From Methanomassiliicoccales archaeon RumEn M1 (GTDB lineage Archaea > Thermoplasmatota > Thermoplasmata > Methanomassiliicoccales > Methanomassiliicoccaceae): a stretch of 64,000 bases of DNA. The stretch spans positions 1-64,000 of the forward strand of contig LJKK01000098.1 in the NCBI GenBank assembly GCA_001421185.1, given 5' to 3'. Positions within the stretch are counted from its first letter, which is position 1; each line of letters begins with the position of its first letter. Shown one piece after another: positions 24,134-32,186 of this stretch. The position numbers and the translations under genes are program-made. The notes below the pieces were generated by a model. The model did no database searches and was not told where the DNA came from. It saw only the letters and a list, made by a program, of their open reading frames with translations.

Positions 24134-24790
24134 TCAGAGGTACAGCGCGTCCTCGGTCCTGCCCAGCTCGATGGGGGTGGAGCGGAAGCCTACCGCCGCG
24201 CCCTTGGAGTTGGCCACCAGGCACGCCCCTATGACCGGTGCGCCATAGTTCAGCGTTCCGATGGCCGCCGGGACCTTGAACAGCTCGCTGAGCGTCTTGA
24301 GCTCGTCCTTGGATGTGGCGGGATGGCACAGCATGCCCTTGTTGGTGACGGCGCATACCGAGCCAACGGTCTTGTACCCCGCGATCTCGCCCCTGACGAC
24401 CTCGACCTGTAAGGTCTCCTCGACCTGCTTGACCGCGCTGTCGGAGAGCTCAGGGTTCACCAGCGCCGCGTGGTCATTGACAAGAATGTTGTTCCCGCAG
24501 GCGTTGAGTTTGTCCTTGATGCGAGTAAAAGGAAGCTTCTCCCGGAGGGGCCGGATCTCCGTCAGCGAGGCCATGCCGCTCGCTATCCCCCCATTGGAGT
24601 TCATGGCCGCCAGCGCCCCCAGGATGTTGGTGGAGGCCAGCGTGGTCTTGACGACCTCGCATTCCAGGGCCTCGGCGATGTCCGAGATCATGGAATCGGG
24701 CGCATCGAAGGGCACCAGGGCCAGGCTCTCGTTGGCTACGCAGTACACGCCAATGTATGGATTTCCCAGGTAGCTCGAGAGCTTTAGCAT
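24134..24790 (-). CDS. eif6: Translation initiation factor aIF6
   Basis: A 218-residue aIF6, the ribosome anti-association factor that binds the large subunit. The five-fold pseudo-repeat is visible, with NPYIGVYCVANESLALVP, then ASTNILGALAAMNSNG, then NNILVNDHAALVNPELSD, GSVCAVTNKGMLCHP and IGACLVANSKGAAVG. It is the last gene of the S19e-PDCD5-L39e-L31e-aIF6 cluster, a common archaeal arrangement. Confidence 0.97.
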   Translation of the reverse strand: MLKLSSYLGNPYIGVYCVANESLALVPFDAPDSMISDIAEALECEVVKTTLASTNILGALAAMNSNGGIASGMASLTEIRPLREKLPFTRIKDKLNACGNNILVNDHAALVNPELSDSAVKQVEETLQVEVVRGEIAGYKTVGSVCAVTNKGMLCHPATSKDELKTLSELFKVPAAIGTLNYGAPVIGACLVANSKGAAVGFRSTPIELGRTEDALYL

Positions 24791-24802
24791 GGTTTAGCCA
24801 GC

Positions 24803-25075
24803 CTACTCCTCGACGGTGGAATCCTCGGGGAGTGAGACCTCGACCAGGCCGTCCTCGAACTTGACCGCCTTGATCTTGATGTATTTCGGCGGGTTCTGGA
24901 TGCCCCTAGCCCAGATGGCCTCGTTGAGCCTGTGGTCGATCCACACGTTCTCCTCGGTGGTCTTCATGTGGCGAACCACATTGGCGCGGATCTCCTTGAT
25001 GGCGCGCTTGGCCCTCTTGGTGCGGGGAGCCATCTTGGTCTTCCTGAGGGTTATGTTCATTATCTTCTCGTCCAT
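24803..25075 (-). CDS. rpl31e: Ribosomal protein L31e
   Basis: A 90-residue L31e of the large subunit. It has RKTKMAPRTKRAKRAIKEIR, then VWIDHRLNEAIWARGIQNPP and KIKAVKFEDGLVEVSLPE. The C-terminus is acidic. It lies 12 nt upstream of eif6 and 7 nt after L39e. Confidence 0.95.
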   Translation of the reverse strand: MDEKIMNITLRKTKMAPRTKRAKRAIKEIRANVVRHMKTTEENVWIDHRLNEAIWARGIQNPPKYIKIKAVKFEDGLVEVSLPEDSTVEE

Positions 25076-25082
25076 GATGAAA

Positions 25083-25238
25083 TCACTCCTTCAGATTGCT
25101 GTGTCTCCAGCTCCTCCTCTTGGGATGGCGGAGCACGGTCCTGTTGGTCCTCATCATGACCCATGCGGGGACCCTGCGGTTGGATTTCTCGGCCCTCATC
25201 AGGCGGATCTTCATAGCGGCGGGCTTGTTAGTGGCCAT
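25083..25238 (-). CDS. rpl39e: Ribosomal protein L39e
   Basis: A 51-residue gene recognised by reading the gap between L31e and the PDCD5-family gene. It begins [20 protein letters not shown], continues with [20 protein letters not shown] and ends in [11 protein letters not shown]. Its size, high basic content and the WVMMRTNR core are typical of L39e, which lines the peptide exit tunnel. The ATG is 4 nt from the PDCD5 stop. Confidence 0.93.
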   Translation of the reverse strand: MATNKPAAMKIRLMRAEKSNRRVPAWVMMRTNRTVLRHPKRRSWRHSNLKE

Positions 25239-25241
25239 AGA

Positions 25242-25601
25242 TTACACCCTTTCGATCTTGATATCTCTCTTTTGAGGAGTCATCTTCTGCAGGATGGCCC
25301 TGAGGGTCTGATCGTCGACCTGACCCTGGATCCTTCCCATCTGAAGAAGACGAATGAGCTGTTCCTCCACTGAGGCGGCAATTTCTGGATATGCCAGACG
25401 GACCGTGGCGAGCCGGTCACGCGCTTCAGGAGTCAGTATCTGGCGCATGATGGCCTGTATCTCGGCCTCCCTGCGCGCTGCCTGCTCCTGCATCATTGCC
25501 TGCTGCTGCAGCTGCTGCTGTTGAGCACCCTGCAGCTCCGCCATCCTGCGGCGTCGGATCAGTTCAAGTTCTTGGTCGTCCTGCATTTTGATCTCCTTCA
25601 C
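25242..25601 (-). CDS. DNA-binding protein of the PDCD5/TFAR19 family
   Basis: A 119-residue helical protein. It starts with a charged helix (DQELELIRRRRMAELQGA), a glutamine-rich stretch (about residues 23-37) and the PDCD5 core (LTPEARDRLATVRLAYPEIA, then LIRLLQMGRIQGQVDDQTL). Archaeal members bind DNA in vitro. The position between S19e and L39e is conserved in archaea, suggesting a link to translation. A run of glutamines is present. Confidence 0.92.
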   Translation of the reverse strand: MKEIKMQDDQELELIRRRRMAELQGAQQQQLQQQAMMQEQAARREAEIQAIMRQILTPEARDRLATVRLAYPEIAASVEEQLIRLLQMGRIQGQVDDQTLRAILQKMTPQKRDIKIERV

Positions 25602-26026
25602 TGATGGATCTCGTCGTACACCTCTTTGGACATCTTGTCCAGGAGGGCCTGTCCCTTGGGGGTGATGACCCTGCCGTTCTTCTTGTCCTTGGCGACGAGT
25701 CCGGACTTTTCAAGCTGGATAAGGCATCGGCGAGCGATGGCCCGGGAGCCCTTGACCGCGCGGTTGGGCTTGGAGCCGCGGTCGACGAACCCGCCGTACT
25801 CAGCGGCGAGGCGGGACGAGCCGACCGGCCCGATGAGATAGACCTTCCTCAGAACGGAGGCGGTCCTCGTGTACCACCAGTCCGGCTGAGCTGGGGCCTT
25901 CTCGGTGTGCATGCCTGTCTTTACGAACTCCGCCCAGTCGGGAGCCTGGATGGTATCCATCTGCTTTAACTGAGCCGCCGTCTTGGCGATGAGCTTCTCG
26001 GGCGGAACATCATAGACCGTAACCAT
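25598..26026 (-). CDS. rps19e: Ribosomal protein S19e
   Basis: A 142-residue S19e. Visible are VYDVPPEKLIAKTAAQLKQ, DWWYTRTASVLRKVYLIGPV, YGGFVDRGSKPNRAVKGSRA and KSGLVAKDKKNGRVITPKGQ. It is the first gene of the ribosomal cluster. A TATA element (CTTTTATAG on the minus strand, about 26098-26106) lies 70-80 bp upstream. Confidence 0.96.
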   Translation of the reverse strand: MVTVYDVPPEKLIAKTAAQLKQMDTIQAPDWAEFVKTGMHTEKAPAQPDWWYTRTASVLRKVYLIGPVGSSRLAAEYGGFVDRGSKPNRAVKGSRAIARRCLIQLEKSGLVAKDKKNGRVITPKGQALLDKMSKEVYDEIHQ

Positions 26027-26341
26027 ATGACCTACCTCGAAATCACATTAATTCTATCCAAGTGAGGATAATGCCTACCGCATTAATATGGATGTCCTAT
26101 AAAAGCGTTTCTGGATGCCGGGAACCGCTGGTATGAACCTCATGGCCGGCGTCCCCCTTCGTCATCTAGGGCATTCGGCTCCGATGACCGCCTGGAGATC
26201 GATCGAGGAGCTTTTACCCTCTCACGACCGCCTGGTACCGGGAACGCCTAGGGCGACTTCACTCATATAACTTTCCCGGGCGGGGCGGATCGATGAACCC
26301 CGACGGCGGTCGGCCACCACGCCCGACGGTCGGTCGCCGGA
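26027..26341. other. Intergenic region with S19e promoter
   Basis: About 315 bp without a gene. It holds the S19e TATA box on the minus strand near 26098-26106. A GC-rich stretch at 26300-26340, with repeated CGGTCGG and CGACGG pieces, may form a hairpin at the 3' end of the small gene at 26342. No RNA gene is recognised. Confidence 0.4.
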
Positions 26342-26554
26342 TCACATATCGGCCGGCGGCTCGCGACCAGCGGTCCACCGGTGTCCGCAGGACAGGCACT
26401 GGGAATCGGGGTCATCGCCGTTCATGCAGCACCCTCCCATGATCAGCCTGCCCTCCCGGTCGGCCCTCTCCAGCTCTGACGACCATACGGGCAGGCCGTA
26501 GATGATGCAAGCGACCTTTCGGGAGCCACATTTTGGGCACGACCTCTCGGACAT
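26342..26554 (-). CDS. Small zinc-ribbon protein
   Basis: A 70-residue protein starting MSERSCPKCGSRKVACIIYG; a longer frame upstream is less likely. The second half has CCMNGDDPDSQCLSCGHRW, so two CxxC knuckles can bind one zinc. The pattern CPKCGS...GG..C..CGHRW is common in small bacterial and archaeal zinc-ribbon proteins of unknown role. It is divergent from ubiX. Confidence 0.65.
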   Translation of the reverse strand: MSERSCPKCGSRKVACIIYGLPVWSSELERADREGRLIMGGCCMNGDDPDSQCLSCGHRWTAGREPPADM

Positions 26555-26670
26555 CGTACATGGTAATCGGTCGGTCCTCTTAATGGTCCCTTCGACCTGC
26601 TCGCCTCCGGCCAACGGCGGGAGGGGCGCCATACCTAGCTCTAAAATAGGCGGGAAGGGATGAGGCGTCC

Positions 26671-27213
26671 ATGCGGTACGTCGTGGCGCTGACCGGATGC
26701 TCGGGCATCCAGTATGGGATCCGACTTCTTGAGGAGCTCGATGGCAAGAGGGAGCTCATCATCTCCGAGATGGGGAAGAAGGTACTGGACGAGGAGACGG
26801 GGCTGACGATGGAGGACCTGGAGGCCAACGCCGAAGAGGTCTACGATGACGATGACCTGTTCGCCCCGCCCGCCTCCGGCTCCCACCGCTTCGATGCCAT
26901 GATCATATGCCCCTGCACCCAGTCCACCATGGCCAAGCTGGCGGCGGGAATCGCCGACACCCTCATCACCCGCGCCGCCTCGGTGACGCTGAAGGAGAGG
27001 CGGAAGCTCATCCTCGTCCCTCGCGAGACGCCGCTCAGCGTCATCATGCTGGAGAACGAGCTGCGCCTGGCCAAGGCGGGAGCGGTCATACTGCCGGCGT
27101 CCCCGGCGTTCTATGCCGAACCACGCTCGGTCGACGACATGGTGAACTTCGTGGTGGGCAAGATCCTGGACCAGGTGGGCCAGGAGCACGAGCTGTTCAA
27201 GCGTTGGGAGTAG
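26671..27213 (+). CDS. ubiX: Flavin prenyltransferase UbiX
   Basis: A 180-residue UbiX/Pad1 flavoprotein that makes prenylated FMN for UbiD-type decarboxylases. Seen are RYVVALTGCSGIQYGIRLLE, then MIICPCTQSTMAKLAAGIAD, then RRKLILVPRETPLSVIMLEN and VDDMVNFVVGKILDQ. The N-terminal ALTGCSG replaces the commoner GxTGASG, a mild variant. No UbiD gene lies nearby. Confidence 0.94.
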   Translation: MRYVVALTGCSGIQYGIRLLEELDGKRELIISEMGKKVLDEETGLTMEDLEANAEEVYDDDDLFAPPASGSHRFDAMIICPCTQSTMAKLAAGIADTLITRAASVTLKERRKLILVPRETPLSVIMLENELRLAKAGAVILPASPAFYAEPRSVDDMVNFVVGKILDQVGQEHELFKRWE

Positions 27214-27625
27214 ATCCCTCCTTCATTCCCTCAAGCGCTCAGGCACTACCAGCCTGGCCCATTCACCGAGCACGATGCCCGAACGGTCCCCCGATGGGCG
27301 TCCGTCCTCCTGGCCGATGCCAAGGATGTTCAGCACCATTCATGACATCGTCATGAGGGCCATGCGCCGGTCGGCCCCGGACGTTTCCGCTGTCGCGGGA
27401 TCGATGGCCCTTGACCGACGAACGGTGCCAGATGGTCGCGGCATGATCGCCGAGCCGGGCGGACATCATCTAGAGTATGATGAAAGGCGCCGTCATAGGG
27501 GCAAACCTGCCGCGCCATGCATCGGCCCCGCCCCGCCGTGGCCGTCGTTCGCATCGACGTGACCGGGATCCCGTGATGATCGCTCGGACCATATGGCCAT
27601 GGCGGGACGCCCCGCTGGTACAGGA
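27214..27625. other. Non-coding stretch between ubiX and leuS
   Basis: About 410 bp between the convergent ubiX and leuS genes. Short open frames exist on both strands but none looks like a protein, and no RNA family is recognised. The base composition is like the neighbours. Confidence 0.35.
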
Positions 27626-30505
27626 TCACTCCACGTAGATGGCGGGGCGGCGGGGACCGGCGGCGCGGGCCTTCTTCTGCGGGTCCGGGGCGGAATCGTC
27701 GTCGGCGGAGTACACCTCGACGGGGGCGCCGACCTCCTTGGATAGGAAGGCCGACGAACCGGTAAGGTAAGAGAGCTCGTCCAGCTTCACGGAGAGGCGC
27801 TTCTTCTCCGCCTCGGAACGCTTCATCAGGTCCTCGGCGGTCTTGCGGGCGAAATCGGCCGCCTCCTTGCCGCGGCGCTTCAGTCCGTCGCGCGACATGA
27901 CCGCCTTGGTCAGGCCGGGGACGGTCAGGCTCCCCTCGGCGGCCATCTCAAGGGCGATCGAGTGCACCTCCCGCTTCCACTCGGGGGCGGTGTACAGCAT
28001 TATCCTCTTGGGTGAGATGCCCGTGACCCGGAGGATCTCGTTGATGTCCGACATCACGTCGGCGAGGTACTCCTCGGCCACCTCGGCGGGTCGGTCGATC
28101 TCGTCCACCATCGGCTCGGGATAGGGGGCGATGGACACGAAGCCCTTCTGCCCCATGCCCTCCCACATCTCCTCGGCGATGTGCGGGGTGATCGGCGCCA
28201 TCATCCGGACCCACATGCTGAGCACCCTGGCCGCCGTATCGGCGTTGTTGCCGCCCCGGCGGATGTACCACCGGACGTCGGCCAGCGTCTCGAAGTACGC
28301 CTCGTTGGCCATGCGCCGGAGATCGTAATCGTCCATGGCGGCGGCGATGTTCCCCGCACGGTTGTTCATGCGGGAGATGAGCCACTGGTCGATGACCGAG
28401 CGCTCCTTTCCCTTCAGGCCCTTCAGCTCCTCCACGGTGCGCATCACGCGCTCCATGCGGGACGAGTAGCTCTCGATGTTGCCCTCGTCCCATTCCACGT
28501 CGGCGAACGGCGCGGCTATGTGAGCGTAGTACAGGCGGAGGGCGTCGACGCCGAAGCGGCCTGCGGCGTCGGGTATGGGCTCCGCCCCTCCCTTGGACTT
28601 GGAGATCTTGCCCAGCTTGCCCGTGACGTACCAGTTCACGAAGATGCCTCGGGGCCATAGCTCCGACGGCAGGACCGCCACGTGGTTCTTCAGGAAGGCG
28701 GGGAAATGCACCGTCATGTGCTCCTTGCCGCCCAGGTTGATGTCCAGGGGGTAGAAGTACAGGACGTCCTCCCGAATGCGGCGGAGCAGGCCAGGCTCGA
28801 TGCCGGTGGCGGCGGCCACATCGGGAACGGTGCCCTCTCCGAGGAACACCAGGTCGAAGAACTCCTCGGTCATCTGCTCCAGCTTGAGCAGCCCGGTGTT
28901 GTGGTAGTGTGATATGGTATAGTATATGGGATACAGCGTGGAGTCGGATATGGCCTCGATGATCCACTTGGGATCGAAGGGGAACGGCGTTCCGAGCCAG
29001 TTCCCCTGGCGGACGCAGGCCCGCTCGCGGAACCAGTCCAGGATGCCCTGCACGTTGGTATAGAACTCCGGCGGCAGGATGTGCATGCTCCGGCAGTGGG
29101 CCTTGGTGGCCTCGGTCAGGGCGGGGTTGCCGTAGTCGATGAACCACTGGTCGGGCACCTTCTTGATCACCACGGGCTTCCCGCAGCGGCATACCACTTC
29201 CTCGGACAGGTCGTAGAACACCTCGGCCTCGCCCGCGTCGATCATCATCTTCTTGATGAGCTCCTTGGCCTCGTCCACCCTGAGGCCGGCGAACTCGGCG
29301 CATGTTTCGTTCATGCGGCCGGTGTGGAAGCCATCCTTGTAGATCTGCTTCTTGGCCTCCTCCAGCCGGGGGTCGTTGCCGTCGGTGATCCCCATCTTCT
29401 CGATCATCTCCACCGCCGGCATGGGGCCGTATCCCTTGGTGTCGATGATCGGTATGGGCCTGATGGCCCTGACCTTCTCGGGGTCGAGACCGTAGCGGGC
29501 CATGGCCTCCTCGTTCTCACGAAGCAGCAGCAGCGCCATCCAATCGTCCGGCGCGTCGGACGGCACCGAGGTGACGAGTCCGGTCCCCACGTCCGGTTTC
29601 GCGAAGGCCGCCGGCAGGACGGGGATGGGGCGGTGTATGACGGGGGCGACCGCCTCCTTGCCTATGAGCTCGCTTCCCTTGACCGTCCCGATCAGCTCCA
29701 GGCCGTCCTTTTGGTAGGACATCTTCTCGTACGACGGGCGGCTGATGACCCAGGTCTCGTCGCCGCGGCGCACCTTGACATACTCGACCTCGGGGTTCAC
29801 CCAGAAGTTGGTCTGACCGTACACCGTCTCCGGGCGAAGGGTGGCCGCCACCAGGAACAGGTCGCCGCATCTGAACTTGAGGAGCGTGTACTCGGTGGTC
29901 TCGGCGCTTCCTCCCTTGGAGAGATCTGTCTCTGACGCGTCGATGGCTACCGGTCCGCACTCCACGCACGCCGGCGCGAAGTACGGCTTCTGGATCAGCA
30001 GCCCGGCGTCGTTGAGCTTGCGGAACTGCCACTGTATGAACTTGCCGTAATCGGGATTGGTGGTGCTGGTGAACCGCCTCCAGTCGGCCAGGAAGCCGAA
30101 GCGGCGCCAATACTGGTTCTGATAGACCTCGTTGAAGAAGTTGACCACGTCCATGGGCTCGGTCAGGTGGGGGATCACGTCCTCCGGGCAGCCGTTGGCC
30201 AGCAGGTACTCGATGGTCTTGGGGTCGCGTTCCTTGATGCGCTTCGCCAGGGATATGGCGCCGTTGCCGGTGGCGTGGGTGCCGACAGGGAACAGCACAT
30301 TGTAACCACACATCCGCTTGTATCGGGCGATTGCGTCGACGTAGGTGTAGCCGCGCATGTGGCCGACATGAAGGTAGCCGGTCAAGCCGGGGTATGCGAA
30401 GATGATCATGAACTTGGGGCGTTCGTCCCTCTCTGCCTCGTTGATCCTGGCGGCATACCATTTCGCCTGCCACTTGGCCTCTATCGCTGTTGTCCAAGCC
30501 GACAT
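27626..30505 (-). CDS. leuS: Leucyl-tRNA synthetase, archaeal type
   Basis: A 959-residue class I synthetase that charges tRNA-Leu. The HIGH motif is GYLHVGHMRGYTYVD, and the KMSKS equivalent is GKISKSKGGAEP. The long CP1 editing domain lies between them (PVIHRPIPVLPAAFAKPDVG, then TGLVTSVPSDAPDDW). The archaeal/eukaryotic ordering and C-terminal extension are present. The start MSAWTTAIEAKWQAKWYAAR is chosen because AAGGTGTG lies upstream and a TATA-like CTATTAATA at about 30540 fits. The frame extends about 50 codons further upstream with basic, unlikely sequence. Confidence 0.95.
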   Translation of the reverse strand: MSAWTTAIEAKWQAKWYAARINEAERDERPKFMIIFAYPGLTGYLHVGHMRGYTYVDAIARYKRMCGYNVLFPVGTHATGNGAISLAKRIKERDPKTIEYLLANGCPEDVIPHLTEPMDVVNFFNEVYQNQYWRRFGFLADWRRFTSTTNPDYGKFIQWQFRKLNDAGLLIQKPYFAPACVECGPVAIDASETDLSKGGSAETTEYTLLKFRCGDLFLVAATLRPETVYGQTNFWVNPEVEYVKVRRGDETWVISRPSYEKMSYQKDGLELIGTVKGSELIGKEAVAPVIHRPIPVLPAAFAKPDVGTGLVTSVPSDAPDDWMALLLLRENEEAMARYGLDPEKVRAIRPIPIIDTKGYGPMPAVEMIEKMGITDGNDPRLEEAKKQIYKDGFHTGRMNETCAEFAGLRVDEAKELIKKMMIDAGEAEVFYDLSEEVVCRCGKPVVIKKVPDQWFIDYGNPALTEATKAHCRSMHILPPEFYTNVQGILDWFRERACVRQGNWLGTPFPFDPKWIIEAISDSTLYPIYYTISHYHNTGLLKLEQMTEEFFDLVFLGEGTVPDVAAATGIEPGLLRRIREDVLYFYPLDINLGGKEHMTVHFPAFLKNHVAVLPSELWPRGIFVNWYVTGKLGKISKSKGGAEPIPDAAGRFGVDALRLYYAHIAAPFADVEWDEGNIESYSSRMERVMRTVEELKGLKGKERSVIDQWLISRMNNRAGNIAAAMDDYDLRRMANEAYFETLADVRWYIRRGGNNADTAARVLSMWVRMMAPITPHIAEEMWEGMGQKGFVSIAPYPEPMVDEIDRPAEVAEEYLADVMSDINEILRVTGISPKRIMLYTAPEWKREVHSIALEMAAEGSLTVPGLTKAVMSRDGLKRRGKEAADFARKTAEDLMKRSEAEKKRLSVKLDELSYLTGSSAFLSKEVGAPVEVYSADDDSAPDPQKKARAAGPRRPAIYVE

Positions 30506-30746
30506 CTGCACACCTTGAATGCCTCGGTAATGAGTAATGATATTAATAGGGATGTTTCCACCGGAATGTGGGCGCGGTCGCGCGGCCCGCCTCGTGCGCC
30601 GACGAGCGCGGGAGGGACGACCGGCATACCGGCGCGTCGCGTATGACGCGACGTATGCCCGCAAGGTCCCTCAGACCCCTTAGCGTCATTTTATTATATC
30701 GTAAAATACATGTCTGGCTCGCTTATCTTATTGGAATCGAAATGGA

Positions 30747-30805
30747 TATGACAATATATGACAAGTGACATATTTTTAAATATAATGTAGGTCATTACTG
30801 TCATA
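30747..30805 (+). promoter_or_regulatory. Promoter with TGACA repeats upstream of the RHH-FtsZ-like gene pair
   Basis: TATGACA occurs at 30747-30753 and 30757-30763, 10 bp apart; GTGACATA follows at 30765, and the inverse TGTCATA lies at 30799-30805. The repeats surround the TATA-like TTTTTAAATATAA (about 30773-30785), 45-60 bp before the RHH start. Ribbon-helix-helix proteins typically bind short repeats at about one helical turn, so this looks like an autoregulatory site. Confidence 0.5.
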
Positions 30806-30831
30806 CTGCCTCTAGTAACGGAGATAGGGAA

Positions 30832-31209
30832 ATGGATGGAGAGAGGATCTCGCTGCGGCTTGAACCGGAGGACCTCAGGATGCTTGACGGCTTCCTCGAG
30901 GAACATCCCGAGTTTTCCAACAGGTCGCACCTGGCTCGTCTGGCCATACGTGCCTTCATCGAACAGAACGAGGCGCCGGAGGGCATCGCCTCCGAACGGC
31001 GGCCTGCGAAGGGCAACGCCGTGACGATCGATGTGCCCGCCCTGGCATACATGACCATCGAGTCCTTCATACGGGCAGGGGTTTACAACTCCATGGAGGA
31101 CGCGGTGGTGGAATGCCTAAGGGAGAAGTTCATCACCAAGGAGACCAAGGAACGGATCCTGCAGCAGCAGGCCGAGTCCGTCCGGGGCCTCGAGGTGCTG
31201 GACAGGTAA
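30832..31209 (+). CDS. Ribbon-helix-helix regulator, apparently two tandem RHH units
   Basis: A 125-residue protein. Residues 4-45 form a classical RHH (RISLRLEPEDLRMLDGFLEE, then SNRSHLARLAIRAFIEQ). Residues 61-100 look like a second one (VTIDVPALAYMTIESFIRAG, then NSMEDAVVECLREKFI). The gene lies 93 bp upstream of the FtsZ-like gene. In haloarchaea a small RHH regulator (CdrS) is encoded with ftsZ2 and controls division genes; the present pairing resembles that. Identity with CdrS is not shown. Its promoter holds TGACA repeats. Confidence 0.75.
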   Translation: MDGERISLRLEPEDLRMLDGFLEEHPEFSNRSHLARLAIRAFIEQNEAPEGIASERRPAKGNAVTIDVPALAYMTIESFIRAGVYNSMEDAVVECLREKFITKETKERILQQQAESVRGLEVLDR

Positions 31210-31302
31210 GGCTCTGTCGGCCTTGGTAGGACGGGCCGGTAGGGATGGGATGCACCGTCTTACGAACTAAACGCCTTAGCGAAAGCAAGAACGGGTGAGG
31301 GG

Positions 31303-32103
31303 ATGAACGGAATAAAGAAGGAGCAGATAGTCGCGGACCTGAGCAGGAGCCTCATGGAGCCGAAGATCACCATTGTGGGATGCGGCGGTGCGGGCAACAA
31401 TATCGTCAACGGTCTCTACTGGAGCAACAAGAACGTCAACACGGTGGCGATCAACACCGATGAGGCGAAGCTCCAGGAGATCGAGGTCCACACCAAGGTG
31501 CTGATAGGCACCGACGTCACCTTTGGCCGGGGCACCAATGGTCTTCCCGAGGTGGGGGAGCACTGCGCCGAGCTTGCCAGGGGCGCCATATCCAAGGTCC
31601 TGAGGGGTAGCGACATCGTGTTCATCGTGGCCGGCATGGGCGGCGGAACGGGCACCGGGGCGGCCCCGGTGGTCGCCGAGGTCGCCCGGGAGCTCGATGC
31701 CATCACGTTCATCATCGCCATCAACCCCTTCGCTCACGAGGGCGCCCGGCGGGAGATCGCCCAGGAGGGCATACGCCGGCTCAAGCAGACCACGTCCAAC
31801 GTCATCGTCCTGGAGAACGACCGCCTGCTCAACCTGGCCGGCGACTGCACCATCTCCGAGAGCTTCGCCATCATCGAGCGCTCCATCTCCAGCCTCATCG
31901 GCTCGCTGAGCGAGAGGATCACCAGGGTGCTGCAGGAGCAGATCCGTCAGGAGGTCTCCGAGGCCCTCATGGAGATGGAGACCGTGCGGGTGGCCAGACC
32001 GGCCTCCGTCGTCGTTCCGGAGATCATCCGGGCCAAGTCGGTGGCGGCCAGCCTGGAGATGCCCTTCGGCCCCAGCGTGGCCCCCCAATTCCTAACCCGT
32101 TAA
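31303..32103 (+). CDS. FtsZ-like GTPase lacking the T7 loop and C-terminal domain
   Basis: A 266-residue protein (FtsZ is usually 350-400). The GTP-binding half is excellent: KITIVGCGGAGNNIVNGLYW, the tubulin signature GMGGGTGTGAAPVVAEVA, and DRLLNLAGDCTISESFAII at helix H7. After H7, where FtsZ has the catalytic T7 loop (N-x-D-F-A-D), this protein instead continues as a charged helix (SERITRVLQEQIRQEVSEAL) and a Val/Pro-rich tail of about 45 residues. The next gene begins 84 bp later and no other frame holds the missing domain. It may therefore bind GTP but not form normal filaments; a regulator or capping role is possible. Confidence 0.85.
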   Translation: MNGIKKEQIVADLSRSLMEPKITIVGCGGAGNNIVNGLYWSNKNVNTVAINTDEAKLQEIEVHTKVLIGTDVTFGRGTNGLPEVGEHCAELARGAISKVLRGSDIVFIVAGMGGGTGTGAAPVVAEVARELDAITFIIAINPFAHEGARREIAQEGIRRLKQTTSNVIVLENDRLLNLAGDCTISESFAIIERSISSLIGSLSERITRVLQEQIRQEVSEALMEMETVRVARPASVVVPEIIRAKSVAASLEMPFGPSVAPQFLTR

Positions 32104-32110
32104 GGGAATG

Positions 32111-32148
32111 GGCGTGGAGGGCGCACCTCCCGCCCCCCGTTCCTTTTT
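32111..32148 (+). terminator. Hairpin and T-tract terminator after the FtsZ-like gene
   Basis: GGCG-T-GGAGG pairs with CCTCC-CGCC (stem of nine pairs with one bulged T, 5-nt loop, 32111-32134). It is followed by CCCGTTCCTTTTT. This resembles an intrinsic terminator and ends the RHH/FtsZ-like transcript. Confidence 0.6.
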
Positions 32149-32186
32149 CGCCAAACATTAATTCCCGGTTTTATCATCACTCGTTC

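Noticed and set aside
27214..27625. Small protein genes or an RNA in the ubiX-leuS gap
   Set aside because: Short open frames on both strands have no ribosome site, no recognisable motif and no homology I can name; ATGATGA at 27477 resembles a C box but no matching D box is in range.
31303..32186. Frameshift as the cause of the short FtsZ-like protein
   Set aside because: No other frame after helix H7 contains an FtsZ C-terminal domain, and there is a hairpin terminator and a new gene within 84 bp.
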